Assembly (NCBI RefSeq): GCF_002752675.1
Contig: NZ_CP024608.1
Coordinates: 1,922,001-1,986,000 of the forward strand
Length of the DNA stretch: 64,000 bases
Source of the DNA: Massilia violaceinigra
GTDB taxonomy: Bacteria > Pseudomonadota > Gammaproteobacteria > Burkholderiales > Burkholderiaceae_D
Direction of reading: 5' to 3'
Below, piece after piece: positions 27,318-37,428 of the stretch. Below the pieces are notes generated by a model. The model made no database searches and had not been told where the DNA came from. It saw nothing but the letters and a program-made list of their open reading frames with translations. Position 1 is the first letter of the stretch. Every line of letters starts with the position of its first letter. The position numbers and the translations under genes are program-made.

Positions 27318-28955
27318 TTACGCCGCTGCCATCGACAGCGCCACCGCCTCCGCCACCTTGATGCCGTCGACCGCCGCCGACAAAATCCCGCCCGCGTAGC
27401 CGGCGCCTTCGCCGGCCGGGAACAGGCCGCGCGTGTTCAGGCTTTGCAGGTTGTCGTCGCGGCGCTTGATGCGGATCGGCGACGAGGTGCGCGTTTCCAC
27501 GCCGGTCAGCACCGCGTCTTCCTGGTAGTAGCCGCGAATCTGCTTGTCGAACGCCGGGAAGGCTTCGCGCATGGCGATGATGGCGTAGTCGGGCAGGGCG
27601 GTGGCCAGGTCGGTCAGGTGCACCGCCGGCTTGAACGACGGGACCACCGAGCCGAAGGCGGTCGAGGCGCGCCCCTTGACGAAGTCGCCCATCAGCTGCC
27701 CCGGCGCGTCGTAGGTGCCGCCGCCCAGCGCGAACGCGCCTTCTTCCAGCCGGCGCTGGAGCGCGATGCCGGCCAGCGGGTGGCCCGGGTTGTCGATATA
27801 GTCGGCCGGCGTAATGCCCACCACGATGGCGCTGTTGGCATTGCGCTCGTTGCGCGAATACTGGCTCATGCCGTTGGTGACCACGCGCCCCGGTTCGGAG
27901 GCGGCGGCGACCACCGTGCCGCCCGGGCACATGCAGAAGCTGTACACCGAGCGGCCGTTGGCGGCGTGGTGCACCAGTTTATAGTCGGCCGCGCCCAGGA
28001 TCTTGTTGCCGGCGTTCGGACCGAAGCGGCAGGCGTCGATCAGCGACTGCGGGTGCTCGACCCGGAAACCGACCGAAAACGGCTTCGCTTCAATATAGAC
28101 GCCGCGCTCGTACAGCATTTCGAAGGTGTCGCGCGCGCTGTGGCCGATGGCCAGCACCACGTGGCGCGTGGGGATATGTTCGCCGCTGGCCAGGGTGATG
28201 CCGCGGATCTGGCGCGCGTCGCCGTCTCCTTCCACCTCGATATCGGTGACCTTGCTTTCGAAACGGTATTCGCCGCCCAGCGCGATGATGTTCTCGCGCA
28301 TCTGTTCGACCATCTTGACCAGGCGGAAGGTGCCGATGTGCGGTTTGCTCACGTACATGATCTCGTCCGGCGCGCCGGCCTTGACGAACTCGGTCAGCAC
28401 CTTGCGGCCGTAGTGCTTGGGATCCTTGATCTGGCTGTACAGCTTGCCGTCGGAAAAGGTGCCGGCCCCGCCTTCGCCGTACTGGACGTTCGATTCCGGG
28501 TTCAGCTCGCGCTTGCGCCAGAAGCCGAAGGTGTCGACGGTGCGCTCGCGCACTACCTTGCCGCGTTCGAGGATCAGCGGTCGCAGGCCCATCTGGGCCA
28601 GGATCAGCGCCGCGAACAGCCCGCACGGGCCGGTGCCGATGACGACCGGGCGCTCGTTGCGGTCGTGGCCCTGCAGCTGCTCGCCGCCGGCGACGAAGGT
28701 GTAGCCGGTGTCGGGCGCGGGCAGGACATGAGCGTCGTGCTGCAGGCGCGCCAGCACTCCCGCTTCGTCGCGCAGTTCGGCATCGATGGCATAGATCAGC
28801 ACGATGGCGCTGCGCTTTCTCGCGTCGTAGCTGCGCTTGAACACACTGAACCCGAGCAGGTCGGCGCCGGCAATGCCCAGGCGCGCCAGGATCGCCTCGC
28901 GCAGGTCGGCGTCGGCATGGTCGAGCGGGAGTTTGAGTTCGTTAATTCGCAGCAT
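27318..28955 (-). CDS. FAD-dependent oxidoreductase of the COG2509 family
   Basis: A 545-residue flavoprotein. A small N-terminal domain (about 1-95) with FKRSYDARKRS is followed by the FAD-binding motif PVVIGTGPCGLFAALILAQMG, the segment NVQYGEGGAGTFSDGKL, and the C-terminal NLQSLNTRGLFPAGEGAGYAGGI. This is the pattern of the uncharacterised FAD-dependent dehydrogenase family; the substrate is unknown. No Shine-Dalgarno stands out before the ATG at 28955. GC content returns to the chromosomal level here, marking the right border of the island. Confidence 0.85.
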   Translation of the reverse strand: MLRINELKLPLDHADADLREAILARLGIAGADLLGFSVFKRSYDARKRSAIVLIYAIDAELRDEAGVLARLQHDAHVLPAPDTGYTFVAGGEQLQGHDRNERPVVIGTGPCGLFAALILAQMGLRPLILERGKVVRERTVDTFGFWRKRELNPESNVQYGEGGAGTFSDGKLYSQIKDPKHYGRKVLTEFVKAGAPDEIMYVSKPHIGTFRLVKMVEQMRENIIALGGEYRFESKVTDIEVEGDGDARQIRGITLASGEHIPTRHVVLAIGHSARDTFEMLYERGVYIEAKPFSVGFRVEHPQSLIDACRFGPNAGNKILGAADYKLVHHAANGRSVYSFCMCPGGTVVAAASEPGRVVTNGMSQYSRNERNANSAIVVGITPADYIDNPGHPLAGIALQRRLEEGAFALGGGTYDAPGQLMGDFVKGRASTAFGSVVPSFKPAVHLTDLATALPDYAIIAMREAFPAFDKQIRGYYQEDAVLTGVETRTSSPIRIKRRDDNLQSLNTRGLFPAGEGAGYAGGILSAAVDGIKVAEAVALSMAAA

Positions 28956-29400
28956 AGGAGTCGTTCGTGGTTCAGGGTGGGGAAAGCAAGGCAGGGCGCT
29001 ATTTTACCGGGTGCATCGCCGGATGGGCGAATCGGGGTGCCTGGGCACGGTATTTTCGACCTCAAGGTGTTGCTGCGCGACTAGTAATGTGTAGTTGAGA
29101 AAATTTGTTGCAAAACAGACTCATTCATTATTCTAATTTTGCGGCAGCGCACCATATTTCATTCGGCATATTTACGTAAAGAAAGAATTTTCGCTGTAGT
29201 CGCTGCGAAAAGTGCAAATCGGCTGGTTTTGGCCGCCATTTTTTTGTCGCTGACCCGATAATGCCCGTTGCAGAAAATGATGCGACGCCTCTGCGCGCGC
29301 CGCTGCCGGGTGATGTTGAACCCGGTAACGCGCCAGCGCCGTGGAGGTGCAAGCAAGCTGCTGTAGTGTCGTTATCCCCATCCTAAACGGAGTTCTAAAA
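28956..29400. other. Intergenic region before the first TonB receptor
   Basis: About 445 bases between divergent genes. Short overlapping frames on the minus strand are not convincing. No riboswitch or clear promoter was recognised. Confidence 0.4.
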
Positions 29401-32163
29401 ATGATGTTTCAAGAGAAGATTGGCGTACGTTCCGTTCGCCTCGCCCTCGGCCTGTTAGCAGGATTCGTCGCCGGTCACGCCCTGGCTCAGGATGCTCCTA
29501 TGCAGCGAGTTGAGATCACCGGTTCGAGCATCAAGCGAATCGTGAAAGAAGGCGCGTTGCCAGTCCAGGTGGTCTCCAAGGAAGTGATCGCCCGTTCCGG
29601 CGCGACCACCGTTGCCGACCTGATTCAGAAACTGCCAGCGATGCAGGGTTTCACGATTGAAGCGATCGCCGCCGGCACCAACTCGGGTGGCCGCTCTACC
29701 GCGTCGATCCACGGCCTGGGCGGCACCTACACCCTGGTCTTGCTGAACGGCCGCCGCATGGCGCCTTTCCAGGACAGCGGCAGCTCGGTCAATCTGAACT
29801 CGATTCCAATGAGCGCGGTTGAGCGCGTCGAAGTGCTGAGCGACGGCGCGTCCGCCCTGTACGGCGCCGACGCCATTGCCGGTGTCATCAACTTCATCCT
29901 CAAGAAGAACTACCGCGGCCTGACCCTGGACGCGGGCGTATCGGTACCGACCAACCCGGGCGGCAAGAGCGCCAACGCTGGCTTCACCTGGGGCTTCGGC
30001 GACCTGGAAACGAACCGCGTCAACCTGTTGATGACCTACCGTCACGACGAGCAGAAGAAGGTCAAGGCGACCGAGCGCGAGTTCAGCAAAACGTCGTACA
30101 TTCCACTGGGCCACGACGGCCAGAGCTACATCTACGACCGCACCTCGACATCGGGCACCGCAGCGAACGTGAACGTCGCGTTCAAGAATCCGAAAGCTGA
30201 CCAGATCGGCTTTAACCCGTACAAGAAAGTCAACGGCGCATGCCCGACCGGCTTCTTCGACTACCTGTCGAACACCGCCACCACCGAGTACTGCGCAGTC
30301 GACAGCGCCTCGACCGTGGAAACCGTGCCAGAATCGAAGCGCGACACCCTGTTCACCTCGGCCCGCATCAAGTTCAGCGACAACCTGACCGGCTTTGCCG
30401 ACCTGGCACTGGGCCGCTTCGACCTGACGGCGCGTATCGCCGCCAACCCGGTCAGCGTGGCCGTGCCGATCGGTTCGCCAGTCTACAACCAGTACGTCGC
30501 TCCGTACCTGAGCGCCGATCAGCGCGCCGACGTCAAGACCGCCACCGCGACCTACCGCGCGACCGAATTCGGCACCCGCAACAGCCGCACCATCACCGAC
30601 GTCGGCCACTTGGTCGTTGGCCTGGAAGCGAATGCCTTAGGCTGGGACATGAACACGGGCGCGACGTACTCGAAGTACCAGCTCGACGAGCGTTATACCG
30701 GCGGCTACCTGTTGAACAAGGAATTCCGCAGCCTGATCGGCGGCGCCACCTTCAATCCATTCCTGCCGGCCGGCTCGCCATCGTCGCCGACGGCTGAACA
30801 GATCAACGGTTCGGTCTTCCACGGTTCGATCCGTGAAGCGTATTCGGTCCTGCGCGGCGTCGACCTGCGCGCATCGCGCGAACTGTTCACCCTGCCAGGC
30901 GGCGCCAGCAGCATCGGCCTGGGCGGCGACTACCGCGAACTGCACCAGGTGCAGACCGCCTCGGCCGCAGCCAAGAATGGCACGATCTACAGTTTCACTA
31001 CCCCGAATCAATTCGACTACACCCGCGACTCCGCCGGTGCCTTCGCCGAATTGGCGCTGCCGCTGATGAAGAACCTGGAAGTGACGACCGCCATCCGCTA
31101 CGACCGTTATTCGGGTGTGGAAGACAAGAACGCCAAGCGCACCAAGGGTGAAACCCAGAGCGCCAGCACCTACAAGATCAGCGCACGCTACACCCCGACC
31201 ACGGCCCTGCTGCTGCGCGGTTCGTACGGTACCGGTTTCCGCGTCGCCGACCAGAACGACATCGCCAACACCCTGGTGGCCAACGGCGTCACGGCCGCAC
31301 CGTATGCTTGCCCGGCAGATCTGGTGGCGATCGACGCGACCCTGTGCCGTCCGGGCGTGAACCAGTACAACTCGTACCTCGGTGGTAACGAAAAACTGCG
31401 TCCGGAAGAATCGAAGCAGTTCACCCTGGGCTTCCGCCTCGAGCCATCGTCGAGCGTGACGTTCGGCGCCGACCTGTGGGACGTCAAGATGACCAACCAG
31501 GTGTCGAACGTCGGCGAAATCCAGGCGTTTGCCAATCCAGCCAAGTACCGCCAGCTGTTTACCGAGTTCGCCGATCCAGCGACCGGTATCAAGACCTGGG
31601 CCTTCATCCGCGCTCCGATCAACATCGGCAAGGCGCACAACCGCGGTATCGACTGGGATCTGACCGTCGGCGAGAAGTATTCGTTCGGCAAAATGACCCT
31701 GAACGTCAATGGTACCCACATGCTCAAGGCCAGCTACACCATTCCGGGTTCGGACACCGAGTGGACCGACAGCATGGATAAATACGGCATCGACAATCAG
31801 GTCACCTTCCGCGATATCGTCAAGTTCGGCGCTACCCTGGAAACGGGTCCGATGACCAATGCGCTGACGTTGAACTACCGCAATGGTTACACCGACCAGG
31901 CCGCCAGCTTGTACAACGTGGCGACCAAGGCCGCAGCCGTCAGCCAGATCCGTCTGCAAGTGCCTTCGTACAGCACCGTCGACTACCAGGGTAAGTTTGC
32001 GATCAGCAAAATGTGGGAAGTTCGCGGCGGTATCAAGAACCTGATGGACAAAGAACCGCCACTGACCCTGCGTACGTCGCAGGGCCACCAGGTTGGTTAC
32101 GATGCGCGTTACGCGGACACGATGGGTCGTACCATCTACCTCAACACCAGCTACAAGTTCTAA
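29401..32163 (+). CDS. TonB-dependent outer-membrane receptor 1
   Basis: 920 residues: signal peptide ending GHALAQ, the plug start VEITGSSIKRI, the plug core LLNGRRMAPF and ERVEVLSDGASALYGADAIAGVINFIL, then a large beta-barrel ending in NTSYKF with the terminal Phe of outer-membrane proteins. It would import a ligand using TonB energy; the ligand is unknown and no partner transport or enzyme genes are adjacent. The start at 29401 has GGAG upstream; a 20-residue extension lacks support. A strong terminator follows. Confidence 0.93.
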   Translation: MMFQEKIGVRSVRLALGLLAGFVAGHALAQDAPMQRVEITGSSIKRIVKEGALPVQVVSKEVIARSGATTVADLIQKLPAMQGFTIEAIAAGTNSGGRSTASIHGLGGTYTLVLLNGRRMAPFQDSGSSVNLNSIPMSAVERVEVLSDGASALYGADAIAGVINFILKKNYRGLTLDAGVSVPTNPGGKSANAGFTWGFGDLETNRVNLLMTYRHDEQKKVKATEREFSKTSYIPLGHDGQSYIYDRTSTSGTAANVNVAFKNPKADQIGFNPYKKVNGACPTGFFDYLSNTATTEYCAVDSASTVETVPESKRDTLFTSARIKFSDNLTGFADLALGRFDLTARIAANPVSVAVPIGSPVYNQYVAPYLSADQRADVKTATATYRATEFGTRNSRTITDVGHLVVGLEANALGWDMNTGATYSKYQLDERYTGGYLLNKEFRSLIGGATFNPFLPAGSPSSPTAEQINGSVFHGSIREAYSVLRGVDLRASRELFTLPGGASSIGLGGDYRELHQVQTASAAAKNGTIYSFTTPNQFDYTRDSAGAFAELALPLMKNLEVTTAIRYDRYSGVEDKNAKRTKGETQSASTYKISARYTPTTALLLRGSYGTGFRVADQNDIANTLVANGVTAAPYACPADLVAIDATLCRPGVNQYNSYLGGNEKLRPEESKQFTLGFRLEPSSSVTFGADLWDVKMTNQVSNVGEIQAFANPAKYRQLFTEFADPATGIKTWAFIRAPINIGKAHNRGIDWDLTVGEKYSFGKMTLNVNGTHMLKASYTIPGSDTEWTDSMDKYGIDNQVTFRDIVKFGATLETGPMTNALTLNYRNGYTDQAASLYNVATKAAAVSQIRLQVPSYSTVDYQGKFAISKMWEVRGGIKNLMDKEPPLTLRTSQGHQVGYDARYADTMGRTIYLNTSYKF

Positions 32164-32194
32164 GCAGCTGATACGACGTAAGTCATCATGAAAG

Positions 32195-32223
32195 GCGCGT
32201 TGCTTCGGCAACGCGCTTTTTTT
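32195..32223 (+). terminator. Terminator of TonB receptor 1
   Basis: GCGCGTTGC and GCAACGCGC form a 9-base stem closed by a TTCG loop, followed by seven T. Confidence 0.92.
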
Positions 32224-32341
32224 CGTCTGGACGGGGAGGGGGAAGAACCTGGATAGCCGCGTGCAGCCCTGGCGCGCGAAGTCGCTTCCGGCCATGCCGG
32301 CAACGACGGCTGTCGTTGCCGGCGTCAGCGGCGAAGGAAAG

Positions 32342-33067
32342 TTACAGGCCGCCCCAGAGGGCGTTCAGGGCGGCGACGGCGGCGATGCCGGCCGTCTCGG
32401 TGCGCAGGATGCGCGGGCCCATCGACAGCGCCAGGGCGCCGCGCGCCATCGCGCTATCTTCTTCCTGCACGCTGAAGCCGCCTTCCGGGCCGATCATCAG
32501 CGACAGCGCCTGGGGCGGCTGGTGCCTGGCCCAGCCGGCCAGCGACTGGCCGCCGCGCGGGCTGAGCAGGATGCGCTTGTGCATGTCCTGCTGGGCCATC
32601 CAGTGATGCAGATCGTCCACCGGGGCCAGCCGCGCCAGCCGGTTGCGCCCGCTCTGTTCGGACGCGGATACGATCACGCCCTGCCAGTGCGCCTGTTTTT
32701 TCTCGGCGCGTTCGCCCGACAGGCGCACCACGCAGCGCTGCGCGGCCAGCGGCTGGATCGCCGCCACCCCCATCTCGACCGCTTTTTCGATGATCCAGTC
32801 CATCTTGGACGCTTCCGGCAGGGCCTGGGCCAGGGTAATTTCGTAGGGCAGTTCGACGTCGCGCGCGACAAAGGCCTTGATCGTCACGCTGGCGCGGCGC
32901 TTCTCGACGCTGGCCAGGTGGGCGATGTATTCGCCGCCATCGCCGTTGAACAGGCACAGTTCGGCGCCGATCTGCAGCCGCAGCACATGGACGTGGTGGG
33001 CCACCGTGTCGGGGAGGTCGAGCGTGGCGCCGATCGCCAGCGGCTGGGAGCAATAGAAACGGGGCAT
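32342..33067 (-). CDS. rsmE: 16S rRNA (uracil-1498-N3)-methyltransferase
   Basis: A 241-residue SPOUT-family RNA methyltransferase. It starts MPRFYC, with the N-terminal PUA-like domain (HHVHVLRLQIG). The methyltransferase half has ASKMDWIIEKAVEMGV, SASEQSGRN and the SAM-binding knot LSLMIGPEGGFS and GPRILRTETAGIAA. It methylates U1498 of 16S rRNA in the 30S subunit. The start at 33067 is preceded by CAGGAT; the 60-residue upstream frame is not native. It is divergent from transketolase. Confidence 0.95.
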   Translation of the reverse strand: MPRFYCSQPLAIGATLDLPDTVAHHVHVLRLQIGAELCLFNGDGGEYIAHLASVEKRRASVTIKAFVARDVELPYEITLAQALPEASKMDWIIEKAVEMGVAAIQPLAAQRCVVRLSGERAEKKQAHWQGVIVSASEQSGRNRLARLAPVDDLHHWMAQQDMHKRILLSPRGGQSLAGWARHQPPQALSLMIGPEGGFSVQEEDSAMARGALALSMGPRILRTETAGIAAVAALNALWGGL

Positions 33068-33212
33068 GACATCCTGATAAATAGTGGGAGCCGGCAGGGG
33101 CGCAAAGTGCTTCATTTTAATTCGGCACCCTCTGGTCTGGTAAAATACTTGGCTCGGTACTCCATGCAGCGCCACCCGCATTCCCAATCCTACGACCTCA
33201 CAGATTCGACCC

Positions 33213-35210
33213 ATGAAAACGACGCTCCCTACCACTTTGATGGCCAACGCGATCCGCGCGCTGGCAATGGATGCAGTTCAACAGGCCAATTCCGGCCATC
33301 CGGGCATGCCGATGGGCATGGCGGAAATCGCCGTGGCGCTGTGGGCCGGCCACTACAAGCACAATCCGTCGAACCCGAAGTGGCTCAACCGCGACCGCTT
33401 CCTGCTCTCGAACGGACACGGCTCGATGCTGCACTATGCGCTGCTGCACCTGTCGGGCTACGACCTGACCATGGCCGATCTGAAAAACTTCCGCCAGATG
33501 CACTCGAAGACCCCGGGCCATCCGGAAGTGGACATCACCCCGGGCGTGGAAACGACCACCGGCCCGCTCGGCCAGGGCATTGCCAACGCGGTCGGCATGG
33601 CGCTCTCCGAATACCTGCTGGCGGCTGAATTCAACAAGCCCGGCTTCAACGTGGTCGACCACTACACCTACGCATTCCTGGGCGACGGTTGCCTGATGGA
33701 AGGCATCTCGCACGAAGTGTGCGCGCTGGCCGGCACCCTGGGCCTGAACCGCCTGATCGCCCTGTACGACGACAACGGCATTTCGATCGACGGCAAGGTC
33801 GAAGGCTGGTTCACCGACGACACCCCGAAACGTTTCGAGTCCTACGGCTGGAACGTGATCGCCGCCGTCGACGGCCACAGCGTGGCAGCGGTCGATGCCG
33901 CGATTGCCGAAGCGAAGCTGTCGTCCAAGCCGACCCTGATCTGCTGCAAGACCATCATCGGCAAGGGTTCGCCGAATCTGCAGGGCGGCGACAAGGTGCA
34001 CGGCGCCGCGCTGGGCGACAAGGAAGTCGCCGCCGTGCGCGAGCACCTGCTGTGGACCTCGGTCCCGTTCGAGATCCCGGCCGAGGTGTACAGCGCCTGG
34101 GATGCGAAAGAGCAGGGCGCGGCCATGGAAGCCGAGTGGAACACCACATTCGCCGCCTACCGCGCGCAATACCCTGAGCTGGCCGCCGAATTCGAGCGCC
34201 GCATGAAGGGCGAACTGCCGGCCGACTTCAACGCGACCCTGGATGCCGCGATTGCCGCCTGCGTCGAGAAGAAAGAAAACATCGCGACCCGCAAGGCCAG
34301 CCAGAACGCAATCCAGGCGCTGGCGCCGACCCTGCCGGAATTTTTGGGCGGCTCGGCCGACCTGACCGGTTCCAACCTGACCAACTGGAAAGAGTGCATC
34401 GCACTACGTTCCGGCAAGCCGGGCAACCACATCAACTACGGCGTGCGCGAGTTCGGCATGAGCGCCATCATGAACGGTATCGCCCTGCACGGCGGCTACA
34501 TCCCGTTCGGCGCCACCTTCCTCACCTTCTCCGACTACAGCCGCAACGCACTGCGCATGGCCGCGCTGATGAAGCTGCGCTCGATCTTCGTGTTCACCCA
34601 CGATTCGATCGGCCTGGGCGAAGACGGCCCAACCCACCAGTCGGTCGAGCACGTTTCTTCCCTGCGCCTGATTCCGAACCTGGACAACTGGCGTCCGTGC
34701 GACACCGTCGAGTCCGCCGCGGCCTGGGGCGCTGCCGTCCAGCGCAAGGATGGCCCGTCGACCCTGATCTTCTCGCGCCAGAACCTGCCGTTCCAGGAAC
34801 GCACGCCGGCCCAGATCGCCGATATCGCGCGCGGCGGCTACGTGCTGCAGGACGTGGCTGCGCCCAAGGCGATCCTGATCGCCACCGGTTCCGAAATCGA
34901 ACTGGCCACCAAGGCTGCCGCGGCGCTGGCCGCCGAAGGCATCCTGGTGCGCGTGGTGTCGATGCCGTCGACCGATGTGTATGACCGCCAGGATGCCGCC
35001 TACAAGGCCAGCGTCTTGACGCGCGGCGTGCCGCGGGTGGCGATCGAAGCGGGCGTGACCGACTTTTGGTATAAATACGTTGGCCTGGAAGGCGCCGTGG
35101 TCGGCATCGACACCTTCGGCGAATCGGCGCCGGCGCCGGTGCTGTTCAAGCACTTCGGCTTCACGGTCGAGAACGTGGTTGCCAAGGTCAAGTCGGTACT
35201 GACGAACTAA
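33213..35210 (+). CDS. tkt: Transketolase
   Basis: A 665-residue thiamine-diphosphate enzyme of the pentose phosphate and Calvin pathways, moving two-carbon units between sugar phosphates. The N-terminal part has [14 protein letters not shown], the TPP/Mg site [12 protein letters not shown] (from about residue 157) and DDNGISIDG. The middle pyrimidine domain has [18 protein letters not shown]. The length matches bacterial TktA. It is followed 74 bases later by the GAPDH gene on the same strand, so a shared sugar-phosphate operon is likely. Confidence 0.97.
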   Translation: MKTTLPTTLMANAIRALAMDAVQQANSGHPGMPMGMAEIAVALWAGHYKHNPSNPKWLNRDRFLLSNGHGSMLHYALLHLSGYDLTMADLKNFRQMHSKTPGHPEVDITPGVETTTGPLGQGIANAVGMALSEYLLAAEFNKPGFNVVDHYTYAFLGDGCLMEGISHEVCALAGTLGLNRLIALYDDNGISIDGKVEGWFTDDTPKRFESYGWNVIAAVDGHSVAAVDAAIAEAKLSSKPTLICCKTIIGKGSPNLQGGDKVHGAALGDKEVAAVREHLLWTSVPFEIPAEVYSAWDAKEQGAAMEAEWNTTFAAYRAQYPELAAEFERRMKGELPADFNATLDAAIAACVEKKENIATRKASQNAIQALAPTLPEFLGGSADLTGSNLTNWKECIALRSGKPGNHINYGVREFGMSAIMNGIALHGGYIPFGATFLTFSDYSRNALRMAALMKLRSIFVFTHDSIGLGEDGPTHQSVEHVSSLRLIPNLDNWRPCDTVESAAAWGAAVQRKDGPSTLIFSRQNLPFQERTPAQIADIARGGYVLQDVAAPKAILIATGSEIELATKAAAALAAEGILVRVVSMPSTDVYDRQDAAYKASVLTRGVPRVAIEAGVTDFWYKYVGLEGAVVGIDTFGESAPAPVLFKHFGFTVENVVAKVKSVLTN

Positions 35211-35284
35211 GCCAAGCGCGGGCGCGCGCTGCCGCACGGCGCGGGCGTCCGTCCTCCCCATTTTTATCACTCAGGAGCAAAGTA

Positions 35285-36295
<1,011 letters not shown>

Positions 36296-36315
36296 TACCT
36301 GGCAGCATCGCCAAC

Positions 36316-36339
36316 AACGCCCTCCGGGGCGTTTTTTTT
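36316..36339 (+). terminator. Terminator of the tkt-gap genes
   Basis: AACGCC and GGCGTT stem with a short loop followed by eight T, about 20 bases after the gap stop. Confidence 0.9.
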
Positions 36340-36401
36340 CGCCCGCGTGTTCGCCACCAAAAGTTTGCACAACCGGGCTCACAAGGCGACGCCCCACACA
36401 C

Positions 36402-36560
36402 ACCGGGGTCAGAGCTCTGACTAGCAACGATTTCACCAAATATCGGAACCATGCCGGGTAAGGGCCGCATGCTTGCCCCTGCGTGCCGGGCACCGACCCG
36501 AACGAGAGCCAGTTTCAGTGCGGTTCAGCAAAAATTTCTAATTAGAGCTCTGACCCCGGT
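36402..36560. mobile_element. Non-coding repeat with perfect terminal inverted ends
   Basis: A 159-base segment whose ends are inverted copies: ACCGGGGTCAGAGCTCTGA at the left and its near-complement TTAGAGCTCTGACCCCGGT at the right, 18 of 19 positions identical. I recall this end sequence around REP-associated transposase genes in many proteobacteria. The 120-base inside has no gene, so this is a non-autonomous or deleted copy. Confidence 0.7.
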
Positions 36561-36616
36561 TGTAGGTGGTCGCCCCGAACAGGTTTAGGAGGTGGCGTCG
36601 TACTCGCAGGATTCGC

Positions 36617-37078
36617 TTATTTGTAGATGCCGGACCCGACCATCATGTCGTCGACCCGCTCGACATAGCCCGCCTTGTTCTCGACCGCCTTGGTCACCGG
36701 ATTGGGCCATTTGAAGTCGACCCAGCCATTGCCCGCGGGCGACTTGGCGAGATCGGCCATCTCCTTGATCATCAGCTTGCCGTTGCTGTCGGCCAGCGCC
36801 ATCAGGTTCTTGCCCACGATCTTGGGATTGTTGCCGTGTGCCAGGGCGACGCCGTTCAGGTCGTACACATACACATACAGATCCCGGTCGTGAAACTCTT
36901 TGTTGGCCGTGTCGGAAATCGCCGCGAATGCCTTGGCCTTGTCGGTCTTGATCAGCGCGATCGCTTTCTTGACCATGGCCACCGCTTCGCCGGCACTGCC
37001 CTTGTCGACCGACCATGCCACCCCCGGCAGGGCCAGCAGGGCGACGCTGAGCAAACTTGTGGAAAACAATGTTTTCAT
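36617..37078 (-). CDS. Periplasmic single-Cache domain protein
   Basis: A 153-residue protein with a signal peptide (cleavage near PGVAWS). One Cache domain follows: AMVKKAIALIKTDKAKAFAAISD, then DRDLYVYVYDLNGVALAHGNNPKIVGKNL and NGWVDFKWPNP. Such proteins bind small ligands, often carboxylates, in the periplasm and may feed a sensor. No kinase or chemoreceptor gene is adjacent. The ATG at 37078 is preferred over the TTG codon just before it; GGGAG lies upstream. Confidence 0.85.
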   Translation of the reverse strand: MKTLFSTSLLSVALLALPGVAWSVDKGSAGEAVAMVKKAIALIKTDKAKAFAAISDTANKEFHDRDLYVYVYDLNGVALAHGNNPKIVGKNLMALADSNGKLMIKEMADLAKSPAGNGWVDFKWPNPVTKAVENKAGYVERVDDMMVGSGIYK

Positions 37079-37428
37079 CAATACACTCCCATCCGATCAA
37101 TGGCGCGTTGTTGCGTGAGACCATTATGCCGATGTTCGCCTGCTCTTAGGCAGGTCGCCTGAAAATCTTCTGAAACCGCACGAATACATGCGCAAATACC
37201 ACAGTCAGCCGAACTGAACTACATATGCCTCGGAAGGCCGAAACGCCGGGTTTTATATATGTACAATCGTGAAAAAACAACAAATACGATGGCAAAATTG
37301 GCGTAAACGCATAAGGCATTTGATTCCTGTCATCGTTCGTGCGAGATTCTATTTACCCATACATATAAATGGGTTTCAAAACAAACAAGAGTCAATTTTC
37401 TACAAAGAATTTCTCACCTGGAGTCATC
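37079..37428. other. Regulatory region before TonB receptor 2
   Basis: 350 bases, AT-rich over the last 200. It includes the Cache gene promoter and that of the receptor. TACAAT at 37262 is a possible -10 without a good -35. No other structure was recognised. Confidence 0.35.
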
